This document shows, piece after piece, positions 50,001-62,136 of a stretch of 64,000 nucleotides of DNA. The notes beneath the pieces are model-generated. The model did no database searches. It saw nothing but the letters and a program-made list of their open reading frames with translations, and was not told the origin of the DNA. Within the stretch, counting starts at the first letter, position 1, and each line of letters starts with the position of its first letter. Source of the DNA: Cymodocea nodosa (taxonomy: Eukaryota > Streptophyta > Magnoliopsida > Alismatales > Cymodoceaceae); contig CM072335.1 of NCBI GenBank assembly GCA_036874045.1, positions 27,163,501 to 27,227,500 on the forward strand, written 5' to 3'. The position numbers and the translations under genes were made by a program.

Positions 50001-53000
50001 ATAACACATCTTTGAAAGCCTTTTGGCTCTACAACTTTGTCAAATTTTTCAAACCAATCTTTGGAACTTTGCCTTAGTCCATAAATGACGTTCCTTAGAT
50101 GGTAAACACAATCCTCTTGTACTTGAAAAGTTACTCTACTAGTATTTGCTTGGTTAAGTCATCATATTTAGCTAATAAACAATTAGCTATAAAGAAAAAC
50201 AATTTCCATATTTAGCTAATAAACCTCCTAGGCTTCATTTATGGCTATAGATAGAAGCATTTTGATGGAGTTTAGGTAGACATTAGAAATGAATTTTCTA
50301 CATAATTGATCCTATATGTTTGGCTGAAACCTTAAACAAGTAGATGAACTTTGTTTCTATTCATGAGCTTATTAGGTTTATGCTTAACAATCTATAGTCA
50401 TATATAAGTGACTATTTTGGCGTCTATAGGTTGGGGCAGTAATTCTCATGATATAAGGGTAGACATTTGCTCATATATGGTAATCTTCCAGTAAGGAAGG
50501 AGTAAGGCTTCTTGGCAGTTTCTAGGAAAAGACTTGAACAAAAGAAAGGAAAAAATCATAAAAAAAGGTGTTTAAGTGATCATAGCAAATGAATTAGGAA
50601 ATAGGATGTGTGTAGTTCTTGTACCTTTCTTTGGAGCAATGGTTAGCTTCAAGGGCTTTGGTGGTGAATGTGGAGAATTGGTAGTAAAGGTTAACAATTG
50701 ATTGGACATAAAAGAAGATTATGCTTGTTAATGTCAACAGTATAACTACAAAAGATGGTGTTCGCAATTTATATGTTATGAAATTAACATGCAACTGAGT
50801 TTTAATATTTATAACTGCAAACATACAAAGTCAATTATAGAAAGCATGCAAAAATGGGTCGAGTCCATAAAGATCAGCAATTAAAAATAAAATTCACTAG
50901 AGTTTATAGATATGCCTTGTGTAAATGCATTCTCATCATATGTTTGCCTTAACAATCATGTATATGTTAGAAATGACTTCATATAGAGTTGAATTAGTAA
51001 TAAGAAACCTCATTCATGTCCCCCTCTATTCATCACGTAAGAGAATGTAACACACAACAATTATTACACTACAAAAATGGAAAATAAAATTATACTACAT
51101 CAAACTACTAATTCTACTACAAAACTAGCATACATGGACTTATAACCATACATCTAAATCCATGTTTGCTCTAATCTACTAAGTACATGTTATATACAAT
51201 CAAATCTAAATAAATCAGAAAGTTAGAGTTAAGTACAAAACATCTAAACTATGTTAGAGTTAGAGGAACAAACATCAAATAGAATCTACATAAAGAAACA
51301 TAACATCAAACACATAGAGGACATAAAACTTAAACTAAACTTAGAATTGAAAAACATTGACATAACAACAAGAATTCAACATTACAATAAGGAAAAATCA
51401 TGTGGACAACACAAACAATAAGAATTCACAAACATATACTACTGAAATTAAAGTTACAACTCCATCTCCACTCAAATGCCTACTCCTATTAGCTTAATAT
51501 CACACTTCCAATGGCTTAAGCACAAGGGACATCACCTCCTTGTTTCACACCACTTAAGATGGACACATTCTTTAGTTATTCTTCACATCCAAAGCAGTTT
51601 GTTTCCTCTATGGATTGGAGGTCTAACGTTGAAGGGAATGTAGCAACGTGTAGAATAATTGAAGAGCACTCTTGAAAGCAAGTTTTCACACCTTCAAGTG
51701 GATCTCTAAGGCTTCTTTCTCCACGGATTCAGCACCACAAAGAGGGGATTACAGCAGCAATTCACCCTCCCTAAGATGTAGAACGTTGGAGGAAGAAGTG
51801 GTGAAGACAAGAAGATGAAGATCTACCTTCAAGAGCCGTGTAGAGGAGAGAGCACCAAGAGGGGAGCTTGGCCTTCTCCTTGCTTGCAACTTCAAGGTGA
51901 AATCCGAAAATAGAGTGGGAGAGAGGGTGAGCTCGTGGGATACAAGGCCTATTTATAGAGATTTTGATCATCAAGGGTTGATGATCCTAAGGCATGATCT
52001 AAGGGCCTTCATAAACCTATAATCAAATCTATTTAAGTCATGTATGTAATGTTAGTAATACATGCTAAAAATAACTCTAGTTATGAACTTGAAATATATT
52101 TATTTCTAAGATATGTAACATTCATTTTAACATGTTTATAAATGTGAAATGTAAATTCATCCATGAATGAATCAATTAGTAACATGTATTTGAAATTATT
52201 CATAACCAATGTTACATTATTATATTTAATGTTCACAAATTCATAACCATAGTGTATAAAATATATGTAACCATATCAAATTATTTCAATACCTTGATGA
52301 CCTTTTGTAATTCTATAAACTTTCTTCCTTGGTCTACAAATTATTAAATCAAACATTCAAGCATATGAACATATAGTATGTTTAGTGAAAATATGCATTA
52401 AAGGGGTGCATTTGTGCACATATTCATGTCATGTTATAAAAATGTGATTAACATGTATTTTTTCATACAAGTGCATATAACTTGAGTTCCAAGACATAAA
52501 AGACATGAATTATTATATAAAAATGTGCACAAATATCATCCATACAGATGGTAATTCTCTCTCTCTATTCAAAAATTACTTATATTTGTGGAGGGTAAGG
52601 GGGATAGTTGAGGTAAAGGAATACTATCAATGTCTATGGATTAAATTAAAGTAGGATTGAAATTCATGGAAAAGGACATCAACAGACACTAATGTGTAGT
52701 AGGAGATGATAACAATAGTATCCTCATTGTCTTCGAGAGTAATCAACAAAAACACACTTAAAGGATTAAGGAGCTAACCTATTAAGGCCTAGGGATAAGT
52801 CTTAAACAAAGGTTAAGAGGAAGCAAGAAGAGCTTAGTGTTGGGGCAAAATCTACACCAGAGGATCTTGCCTCTCAAATGTGTAGAGGGCTTCCTATTAA
52901 TGAGAGATAGGAATGGTAAGCATTATATTGGATCACAAGTACTTGAGAATATGCACCCGAATCATAAAAGTACATGTAATATTGAGGATATGTTGGGTTC

Positions 53001-56000
53001 GCACTTAATGATACTATTTGTTGATAAGTATGAGTGCAAGTGGTCTGATGTGTGATCCTTAAAGAAATTTAAACATAATGAAAATAATTTAAATAAATTC
53101 TAAGGCATCGAGGTGATTTCTGATTTCATGAAGAAAGATTTAGTATATCCAAAATGTGACAACAATCTTGCAACAAATAGATGCAATTTATACAACAATG
53201 ATCATCAATAAACATAATATAATATCTATGATTGAATATAAAAAAATGATGAGCTAGATTCTAACCATCACAATGGACTAAATTAAATAAACTTTGACTC
53301 AAAATAAGATGCAATCGACAAAAGGTAGTATAATGATGCTTATTCAATTGACACAATACACAATCAAATGGTAAAATTGATGCAAGTTAGAACTTGTAAT
53401 TTCTTATGAGATGTGTGACCAAATTGCATTTTTCATAGAATAAAAGGCTCAAATGTAAAAGTCAAAGTCTATCCACTTGGGTTTTGACATTTTGCATACT
53501 ACGTATAGGATTATTGATATGAGTTTTGAAATATTTTAAAGCTCATTCCTAATATGAGTTGTAAAATTTTTTATTTTAAAATATGAGTTATAAAATAAAT
53601 TTCAGTCTTAGATTTAAAATATTAAATATTATTTCATTGTTGGAACAAGTTCTTGTGATATCTTGTCTTGAACCAATAGGTACACTCTAGGTCTTCATTT
53701 ATAGGCTAAATTATTTTTTTCTCTTTTTGTAAATCTTGGAAAATATAGTGAAAGGGAAAGAATGTTAGAATAGAGTAATTACTTGATGATGACCTTAATG
53801 AAAAACAAATTAATAGAAAAATTGGGTAAGTACAACATTAGTAGTAAGTTATAAAAGATATGATCAATAGTAAGCTATAAATAGGCTTGAACCACCTTTT
53901 CTCCAAAAATTGGGTAAGTACAATATTAGTAGTAGACACAAAGGTGATATTGATAAGTGATTAAGGTAAGTAAAGAAGCTGTAAAAATAACTTGAGTATA
54001 TTATATATATATACTATTCCTGGAAGGAATAAATGGACCAACATTTATTGGTTGGTGTTTCATGTTTTAGCACTTTAATTCTTGAAGTTTCAGGAATTTA
54101 AGTGGCCGAAAATAAAAGGACTGTTACAATTCAGAAATTTAAGTGGTTGAAAATAAAAGGATTATCACAACACTAATTGGAAATAAATTTCAAATTATTG
54201 TAGCCGTCCTCTATTGCCTATATAAGGGAAGGCAATCTGGGAGCTAAAGAGAGTAGATTCATGCCTTCCTTATAGCTTTGTCTTGAGCTTTCACCTTGTT
54301 CTAATCAGTGTGCCAACTTCTATAGGAAGTTGCTTCATCTCTGAAGAATTCTGCTACTATTTTGTTGTAGAAATCTGCTATTGCCCTATTACCAGTATCT
54401 GATCTTCATTTCTGTACAAGAGTTTAACTCTTGATCTGAGTTGTACTTTCTCCTAGAAAATAGTAAAACTACCTGCCCTGCCTGTTGACGTAGCCCTTTT
54501 GGGTGAACCATGTAAAATTGTTTGTGTTGTGGCTTGATCTTTTACTTTATTTTCTTGCTAATCTAATCCCCAAAATTTTAACAAAAGCTTTGTATGCCTA
54601 ACATGTGGGTAAGGTGAGCAGTAGACACTTAAATCAATCATCTAAGAATTGTCCCTAGAAGCTAACAAGTGGTAGTACTTGAGAAAGATATGATACCATT
54701 GGATGTAGTGACATAATCTAGGTATTCCTTCAATTGGAGAAACACAACATATTCATATGAAGATAGAGTGATTGTCAAAGAAAAGGTAGAAGTGGGATTA
54801 ACAAGTGAAGTGGACTATGAAGAATTAGACACCTTAGTAGAAGCTTGTGCCCAAGTAATCATGCCAAATTTCTTTCAATAATGTTTTAAGTTATGTTTAG
54901 TTCAACCATAATGTTGACAAGGTTAATGGGCATAACCATCAAATTGACTACAAGTACCTCGTTCCTTTTGACCATGACCTCAGGTTGTGGTCATGGCAGA
55001 TTAATCATCAACATGGATAGGAGCAAGAGTGGGGAGTGTTTACTTCTAGGGTTGGATGGCAATGGGAAGAAAATATGAGTGTTGATTGACATAGGGTGAA
55101 ATTGTTGATGGTTGGGTAGTAGTGATGGTTGATGAGTGGATTGGAGTTAGATGCCCTAGATCTTCTTCTTTTACTTTGGTACCATGTGGAGAAGAGAAAA
55201 AGGGATACTTTTGTAAATGGAGTGAGTTACACATATATTGGCATTGGATAAATGGATATCTATTTACCCAACAAGTGACTCATATATATAATGCATAGTA
55301 GTAACATGACTTTGATGATTTTTATTAATGAGATGCATACTACCTTGTTAGAAATTAGTCTTATTTGGTAGACCTAAGATCCATATATCCAATCATCTTG
55401 TATAAATACTCTTTAGTTGTAATGAAATCTCTAATCATGTGATTATTGACCTTAACACCTCTTTTATGCCTTCTTTGATCTTGCCTTGGTTTAGTTTCAT
55501 CTTGGTATCAAAGTAGAATAGGGTATAGATCATTGATTCCACTCTGAGCACCTCTCCCAGCTGATGTAATCAGTTGATAGTAGGTTTGACTAGCAACTAA
55601 CACCATTCGTCTACCATCGTGCGACTATATTAGATTGTTGAGAGCACCTATTGAATAGTTCTTCCCTTGAAACACATGTGACTCTACCCTCACCATAATG
55701 ACCTCATTATCTACTCCATTGATTGATTCCTCCAAACTCAACATGACTAGTAGCAAACTCACAAAGTTCAACTATCACTCCTGGTTTGCTACATTTAAGA
55801 TGTATATGGTGTCTCAGGTAAAAGAGCATCACTTAATTGACAATCCATTGGCTATCGGCAACGAGGCTTATTCTACTTGGAAGACAATTGACGTTGTGGT
55901 ATGTTCTTGGATGCTCAATAGTGTGGATGACTCCATTGCCCACAACATCACTCGTATTTGACCTACCAAGGCAATGTAGGAGAATTTATGTTTTACCTAT

Positions 56001-59000
56001 GGGAATGAGCAGAACATCTCACATGTATGTAAGGTGGATGAAACCTTGTTTTCCCATAATCAAGGAGATAAGTTTCTTCATAGCTTCTATACAAAGCTTT
56101 GCTCACTTCTTGAGGAGCTTAACATCTATCAACCAATTGCTCTAAATTTGGCTACTGTTGATATAAAAAAGAATCCTCTTTTTTGCAGGTATTTGGCTAG
56201 AGATTTCTTCTTAGCTTTGAGGGTAGATATCAGTTGTCGATACATTTTCCTCTCTCTAGACAGTGCACAACAAGGCTCATTGGATCCACATTGCTACTCT
56301 TGCACTAATTATTGATGCTTCTACATTGGTTGTTGGCAATAGGGGATGTGGGTAGCATGGAGGCAATGCTTAGAGAGGAGAAAAAGGAAAATCTATAGGT
56401 TGTAGCCAGCCTCAAAATCCATGTATCCATTATGGACATAAGAATCATCCCTTTAATAGGTGTTGGGACAAGTTTGGTCACCCACTTGCACCTTTGACTA
56501 TTGTACATGCTGTGTGGAAGCACCTTAGGATACTCTATTTGCTTCTTATGCTAGCATGATTCAGATGACTCAAGTAGGCTTTGATGAGTTGATGATATAT
56601 CATGCTTAGCAATAGGGCAAAACTTCAGTTGCTTGTGCACTCTCTAAAGGTATATTTGCTTTATACACATCCATTGCCTTTAATAATTCTTGGATCATTG
56701 ATTCTGAGGTTTCTAACCATGTTACTGGTGATGATTCTTTATTCTCTCGTCTCACTCATTGGTCTAGTATCAAGTCTATTACTATTGCTAATGGACAAAG
56801 TTGTTTGGTTTCTGGTGAAGACACTACACCCATCAACTCTGATATCACCTTGGAGAAAGTTCTTTATGTTCTCAATTTTCCTATCAATTTTTTGTTTATT
56901 AGTGTTATAACTAAGCAATTATATTGTTTTGTCAACTTCTTTCCATTTCATTGCATTTTTTAGGATTTGCAGACGAGGATGATTGATGTCGACCATGATC
57001 ATGGTAACATTGTCTACATCTTAGCCAAAGACGATATTCTTTGTGGACTTGCAGTTATAGTTACCTTTGGTGTTGATTCTTTTTTGCATCGTCGCTTTAG
57101 TCATCCCTCTCACTACAAGTTATAGGAAGCTCTTCTTTGGGTGTTAGTACCATAGTTCAGTTGTTCATCGTGTATCATAGATAAACAGTTTCGTGTTACT
57201 TATGTGAGTTAGGAGTTGTCTTATGCTCTTAAACATTTTGATGTTGTCTATTATGATGTTTGAAGACCTTCTTGGGTTGCGTTTGTTTTTAAATATTATT
57301 ATTATATTATCTTTATGGATGATTTTTCATAGATTGTATTTGTTGAAAAATTGTAAAATTATGTTAGATATTATTCAAACATTTTTCAGTGAAATTCAAA
57401 ATTAGTTTGATGTTGTCTCCAAAATATTTTATACAGATAATGCTCTTGAGTTTACTCAATTTTTTCTTGCCTCTTTGTGTGTCGATTGTGATATTCTTCA
57501 TTAGACTAGTTATGTACACACATCACAACAAAATGTAGTGATCGAATGTAAACATTGGCATATTCTCGATGTTACTCACTCCTTTTTGATTGAGATGAAT
57601 GTGCTTAAATACTTACGATTTGATGTAGTTTTGTAGCTTGCCTTATTAATCGTTTACCTTCAACTCCTTTGGAAGAGGTGGTTTCCTTGCAACGTCTATT
57701 ACTTGACAAGGAACTCTTTCCCTTGACTCTTAAGGTCTTTGATAGCATTGTCTTTGTCAAGGACCCTTCATTGTGACTTGACGAATTGTCTTTTAGGTCT
57801 ATTTGTTATGTTTTTGTTGGCTACTTCCGAACCTTTAAGGGATATATATATTATCACCTTCTTACACAACGATATTTCACCTCCCTTAATATGGTCTTTC
57901 AGGAGGATGTTTCTTTTTTTCTACATCTTCAGAGTCTTTTTCTCCATTGGTATCACATCCCCTTATTGTTTTAGTGTCTACTCCTTTGATTGAGTCTCCT
58001 GTAACTCCTATAGTTTAACTTGACACACCTTCCTCATTGTCATCATCTCCATCTCCACTAACATTAGAGGATTCCCCATTATCTATTGACGCCTCACCCT
58101 TACCTTCCTCTATTTCTTCTTCCCCATTCAAGGCCTTTCTCTTAACCTTGGAGGTTCCTTCTTCTTCATCGGAGGAGTCCTTCCTACCATCCCTACTCCT
58201 ATTTGAACTATTGCCAACATCTTTTGCTCCACCACTACCTCCACCACCATCACCACACTTTCTATAGGTTTATCATTGATGGTTGTGTGTATCACTTGCA
58301 CCACAACCTACGACACTACCTCTTCTTGTGGTAGATCACGACCTTCCTATTGCCTTGCGCAAGGGTACTTGTTCTTGCATCATGCATCCCATTTCTCATT
58401 ATATTTCCTATGATATCCTTTCTCTTGACTGGAAACATTTTTCCCTTAATCTCACCTTAGAATCGTTACTTAAGAATTATTAAGAGGCACTCACCCTTCT
58501 ACATTGGAAGTTGACTATGGATGTGGAAATGGAGGTATTCCTTAGTTAAGGGATGTGGTAACTTATTCCTTGTCCTAAACACTTCCTCGTTGTTGATTGT
58601 CGGTGGGTCTACATAGTGAAATATTGTTTGGATGATTCAATAGATCGACATAAAGCTTGCTTGGTTGCTCAAAGATTCACAAAGACTCATGATGCTGATT
58701 ATTCCGAGACACTCTCCTTGGTGGTGCGTCTTTCCTCCATCTATGTTCTTCTTGCCCTTACATTTACCGATTCATGAAAACTTTGTCAGTTAGACATCCA
58801 CAATGCCTTTCTGTATAGTGATCTTCATGAGGAGGTGTATATGGAATAACCTCCGATGTATGTTGCTTAGGGGGAGAATCAGATCTAACATTTACATAAA
58901 ATCATCTATGGACTTAAGCAAAGTTCTTGAGCTTGGTTTGCTAAGTTCAACTTCATAATGCTTTCACATGATTTCTACAAGTGCAAGGTTGATAATATCC

Positions 59001-61987
59001 TTTTCAGAGATGGTGACATTGTTGGGGTAACTTACACTAAGGTCTTTCTTCACAAGCATTTCATCATTAGAGACATGAGTAGACTACGATATTGAGTTTG
59101 CTTATACATTAAGGCAAAATGACTTTATCATAAAGGAAATATGCATTGGTTCTTTTGGAGGAATTATGATTACTAGGATGTAAACTAGAAAGAACTCTAG
59201 TAGAATCTAACCCTCCATTTTGGGACATGACTTCTAGTTTACTTGAGGATGTTGGCTGGTATTATTGTCTACTTGGCAAATTGATTTATTTGATAGTGAC
59301 ATGATCAGATATATCCTTTGTATTAGGACTTCTAAGTCAATTTATGGAGACACCTAGAGAAATTCATTGACAATGTGCATTGAGAGTTGTTGCTTACATC
59401 AAAGGTAGTCTAGGCAAAGGACTGCTTTACTCCAACAATGGTCATAGACTTGTTAGGGGCTATTTTGATACTAGTTAGGTTGACGAAAAGTCTGATTGGA
59501 AGTCTAGTTCGGGGTATTACACATTCTTTAGTGGAAACTTGGTAACTTGGAGGAGTAAGAAACAAAATCTTATGTCTAAGTCTAGTTATGAATTAGGATA
59601 TCGGGGCATGTCTCACACTGGTAGTGAGTTTGTTTGGGTTCAAGCCTTATTAAGAGAACTTGAGGTTGAGGTTTTGACACCTGTGCTGATGCATTGTGAT
59701 AACAAGGTTGTTATTTATATAGCCAACAATAACACTTTTCATGAGTGCATCAAGTATATTAAAGTAGATTGTCATTATGTTTGAGATCTTCTTATGAAGG
59801 GTGTCATTGACCTTCCTTTTACTCTATCTTTTCAATTAATTGCAGATATTTTCACTAAAGGTCTTCATGTGAATCTTTTTAATGAATTTTGTAATAATAG
59901 ACTTATGTGATATATTTGCTCTAGTTTGAGGGTGAGTGTTAGAAATTAGTCTTATTTGGGTAAATGGACCTAGGATTCATATATCCAATCATCTTGTATA
60001 AATACTCTTTAGCTGTAATAAAATCCCTAATCATGTGATTATTGACCTTAACACCTCTTCTTCGATCTTGCCCTGGTTTAGTTTCATCTTATCCTTTTCA
60101 AAAAAATAAACACATAAAAAATGTACTGTGGTTTCTTATTTGCAGTGTGCATTCAAAGCAAATTGTCTAATTATAATGATTGTCTATTGGATGGTTGTAG
60201 TCTGCATCATGTCTACAACTTTTCCTTGGTCCATTGATCACTTGCACCTACGCATTAATGCCATGGAAGTTAAATTTCAATTGATGTGTTTTCTTATCCC
60301 TCTGCATATGGTTGAAAATCTTCTTGCATTCAGTCTCCACCAAAATATTTATATATCATCAAGAAAATTAGGTGCATTTTTATCCATTACCATGTGTATA
60401 TATTTTTCAATTGTAGTGTTGGCTTACTACAGTGATTGTTTTTGGCTGTAGGTGTTTACTGTTGCAAATGAGTCTGTCTTGGCAGACTACATACCATTTT
60501 CTACTCCAAAATTTACGCTATATGAACAAGTTGATATCCCTGATAATTTGTTTATGGGGTTACGTGATCGTTTAGAGAAATTGAAACTGAAGGTACTTGT
60601 CTTAGATTTTGTAATGCTTATGAGTTTCTTTCTCTTTGTTGGATGGAATGTGGAAAAAAAATAAAGGAATAATTAAATAAAAATATTTTTAGGACATCTA
60701 TCTCCAGCTATCCTTTATGATGAAAAGTTTTGGAATGTTGACAAGAGTGAGAGTTGTAAAAATCAAGTGCAGCCAAGATGAGTGGTAATACTTTGAGAAA
60801 AAAAATAAGGAAATTATTTCATCCTATCCTAAACAAAGGAGTTGCGTCAAATGTAAGAATTTTCTTAGAGGTTTGGTTGTGTTTGTGTAAGTCACATAAT
60901 CTAACTTTACATAGTAATAGAAAGGGGAGTTAATAAATCTTGGTGAAAGAGGAAGACTAAAAATTATATAGCCAGAAATAGTGAAAATGTTTGTTATTAC
61001 ATAATCTAATGTAGAATATAGTGATGGATAAATTTAAATGGAGTGATAAGATTCAAGCATCCCAACCTATCTAGAGAATTAAGAGGTAGCAAGGCATTGA
61101 CATATTGTTGTTTGCCTCAGCATTATTGAAGTTGTATACCAAGCTATCTGCCTATCTGTGGAGTAAGTTGCTCCATAAAGAAATTTTTTTAATAAATTGG
61201 AAGTTTTTTGCTTCATTGTACAGTCACTAGGGAAAACCTTGTGCACATGGATCTATGATCATTACATTGGTGTGTGTCCCAAATGGAAAGATTTCAGTAG
61301 TCTTCCACATGAAAGTGTTCTAAGCTGTAGTTGTCAATTGGCATTACATGTCTGCATTTCATATAGCTTTCTACTTTTTAAAAAAAATTTGAGATGGCCT
61401 GTTTTAAGTTCTGTACCAATAAATTGTTTTTTCAGTATCTGTGTAAACTCAAAAGTCTTAGGCTTGATGAATCTGCTGAGGAGAGTGCAAAAAAAAGGAT
61501 ATCCAGGTTGCATGATACCTTCTTGTTCTGCTTAACAGAATTGGGTGTTTGGCTTGCTCTGAAGGTAGGCTTGCTTGTTTTTGCTCATTTACGTACAGTT
61601 ACATTGAATGCATGTCTCCATAGTGCCTTTTTAATGCCCATGTGTTTCATATTTAACCATAAAGTGTTTGTATTGGGGCAGCGGGATTGTGGAACTGCTT
61701 TTTATTGCCCGTGTCCTGCACATTTTTTATTTTCTGTTTTCTTCTATTCATGTTGGTTTCATGTGACACTTTCTTATTTACATGCGTAAATCATTCACTG
61801 TTGACATTTCTGTGGCTAAAAGAGTTGATTTTGTATTTTTTTTTTGTGTGACAGGCTGCTTCATCACACTCATGCATGGAAAATATACCTTTTCCCTGGA
61901 TGGATCAGAAAGATCAGTTTGAAGAAAAGATGTTTCGGAACTTTAGTTTAGATGTGGCTAATTCTTTTGTTGAATACCTTCCCATTG
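36976..61987 (+). CDS. DCL2: DICER-LIKE 2, N-terminal helicase half (runs off right edge)
   Basis: An RNase III family enzyme that cuts long double-stranded RNA into 22-nt siRNAs in antiviral and transitive silencing. Nine exons are visible: 36976-37223, 37309-37486, 37664-37777, 40329-40463, 45853-45937, 46068-46132, 60452-60592, 61436-61564 and 61855-61987. They give about 409 residues with consistent phases and no stop. [20 protein letters not shown] opens the helicase domain, as in Arabidopsis DCL2. TGSGKT is Walker [17 protein letters not shown] is the DExH box, and RVFGMTAS is motif III. Exon 6 (ENLMNSKV) and exons 7-9 ([28 protein letters not shown]) match the DCL2 linker, distinguishing it from DCL1, DCL3 and DCL4. 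The first 80 residues are polar and Gly-rich. Helicase C, PAZ and both RNase III domains must lie to the right. Introns 3, 4 and 6 (2.6, 5.4 and 14.3 kb) are swollen by transposons. Confidence 0.94.
38279..40196. mobile_element. Solo LTR with perfect 5-bp target duplication (DCL2 intron 3)
   Basis: A 1,918-bp element begins TGTTAGGATCC and ends GTTCCTAACA, a 7-bp inverted end TGTTAGG/CCTAACA of the usual TG...CA type. It is flanked by CATAT at 38274-38278 and CATAT at 40197-40201. No internal coding region, primer-binding site or second LTR is present, so it is a solo LTR left by recombination. The TTTTGATAATGCAAA start and the pyrimidine-rich TCAATCCCTCTTTGG segment near the end resemble large copia-class LTRs. 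It occupies 75% of DCL2 intron 3. Confidence 0.9.
38480..39495. repeat. Hairpin-bearing tandem repeats with CACGTG inside the solo LTR
   Basis: About fifteen copies of TAACTATCCG or near variants are paired with upstream CGGAGAGTTA or CGGTGAGTTA. They form short stem-loops such as CGGAGAGTTA-GAAAGA-TAACTATCCG. A longer unit of about 126-150 bp repeats about five times. Each unit contains AACTTAAGTCATT and, a few bases on, CACGTG (38738, 39025, 39153, 39280) or a decayed form (near 38885). Confidence 0.85.
41010..42320 (+). mobile_element. L1-type LINE fragment (reverse transcriptase to C-terminal region)
   Basis: The broken plus-strand reading in DCL2 intron 4 gives [20 protein letters not shown], then [26 protein letters not shown] and [20 protein letters not shown]. 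These are typical plant L1 reverse transcriptase blocks. Stops and frameshifts are frequent. The end near [17 protein letters not shown] resembles the C-terminal part of LINE ORF2. The 5' half of the element is missing, as usual for truncated LINE insertions. Confidence 0.8.
44690..45300 (-). mobile_element. L1-type LINE 3' fragment, minus strand
   Basis: Reading leftward gives a zf-RVT-like segment ([21 protein letters not shown]). After a frameshift comes [20 protein letters not shown], the usual tail of plant LINE ORF2. It lies in DCL2 intron 4, opposite in orientation to the LINE fragment at 41010. Confidence 0.6.
47011..47063. repeat. (GA)n microsatellite
   Basis: An uninterrupted GA dinucleotide run of about 53 bp within DCL2 intron 6. 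Confidence 0.97.
47571..49070 (-). repeat. Triplicated ~520-bp unit carrying a copia 3' LTR and flank
   Basis: Three tandem diverged units start at 47571, 48077 and 48613. They share TCTTCCAAAAGTGATT, CTCTAGATAATTG, CTTCATGTGATACA, GGCTTATATTTGATCC and TTTAGAATACAAGAG. Each ends in about 150 bp that, read on the minus strand, starts with a polypurine-like tract (AGCTTGAGAGAGT in unit 2) and a TGTT(A/T)GAG... LTR start, and ends (T/C)TCTTCACA-like. The same 150-bp segment recurs at 55181-55313. The last unit abuts a minus-strand copia RNase H region. Confidence 0.75.
49075..50500 (-). mobile_element. Copia retrotransposon remnant: RT and RNase H, minus strand
   Basis: Reading leftward from about 50500 the broken frames give [14 protein letters not shown], then [16 protein letters not shown] (the YGLKQ motif of copia RT), [30 protein letters not shown] and MKMHCDN-TVIFIINNPTFH (RNase H). 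Multiple stops show it is dead. It continues into the LTR units at 47571-49070. The 5' LTR of the same family is probably the copy at 55181-55313, so gag and integrase must have been lost or displaced by other insertions. Confidence 0.8.
51470..51975 (-). mobile_element. LTR-like promoter and leader, minus strand
   Basis: Read on the minus strand this segment has CTCTATAAATAGGCC, a strong TATA box, followed by a GC-richer leader with CTCACCCTCTCTCCC. Such a promoter-plus-leader island inside AT-rich DNA is typical of an LTR. I could not find paired ends or a target duplication, so limits are approximate. It lies in DCL2 intron 6. Confidence 0.4.
54010..54606 (+). mobile_element. LTR-like segment, plus strand
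   Basis: It contains CCTATATAAGGGAAGGC (TATA region) and a downstream leader with CTTGTTCTAATC. The later GGGTGAACCATGTAAA segment is common near the 3' end of plant copia LTRs, and the segment ends near CCTAACA. The 5' boundary and target duplication were not found. Probably a decayed solo LTR or LTR fragment in DCL2 intron 6. Confidence 0.45.
55181..55313 (-). mobile_element. Copia LTR with adjacent tRNA-Met primer site, minus strand
   Basis: On the minus strand this begins about TGTTACTACTATGC and ends CTCTTCTCCACA, followed by TGGTACCAAAG. The last resembles the usual copia primer-binding site TGGTATCAGAG. The sequence matches the 150-bp LTR part of the triplicated units at 47571-49070. 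It is therefore likely the 5' LTR of the minus-strand copia element, cut off by later rearrangement and flanked by the plus-strand element at 55346. Confidence 0.6.
55346..55499 (+). repeat. 5' LTR of copia element
   Basis: A 154-bp LTR, TG...CA, matching 59937-60086. The tRNA-Met primer-binding sequence TGGTATCAAAG follows after three bases. Confidence 0.88.
59937..60086 (+). repeat. 3' LTR of copia element
   Basis: A 150-bp LTR preceded by the purine-rich TTTGAGGGTGAG. Compared with the 5' LTR it has a 4-5 bp insertion near GGGTAAATGG, a short deletion in the CTTCT stretch and several substitutions. Confidence 0.88.
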
Positions 61988-62136
61988 GTACGGTGTAGTT
62001 CATATTTCTACCACTTTTGACCAACTTACTCATCTTTTTGGAAAGGATAAGGAATATTCTTATTAGAAATGAGTATCCACCAAGGTAAAAAAGTGTTGAT
62101 CATGGTTATCAGTCAAAGAAAGAACACCCTAATTAT

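Larger units (their letters stand above)
55346..60086 (+). mobile_element. Complete but decayed Ty1/copia retrotransposon
   Basis: A 4.74-kb element lies in DCL2 intron 6 in the same orientation as the gene. The 5' LTR (55346-55499) and 3' LTR (59937-60086) share ends TGTTAGAAATTAG...GTTTCA and differ by a handful of substitutions and two small indels. TGGTATCAAAG at 55503 is the tRNA-Met primer site, and TTTGAGGGTGAG just before the 3' LTR is the polypurine tract. The order is the copia order: gag from about 55698 ([19 protein letters not shown]), protease near 56690 ([12 protein letters not shown], catalytic Gly lost), integrase (about 57080-57500, many stops), RT ([19 protein letters not shown], then IYGLKQSS near 58910) and RNase H ([20 protein letters not shown] at 59540 onward). 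Numerous stops and frameshifts mean it cannot encode a polyprotein. A clean target duplication was not seen. Confidence 0.88.
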
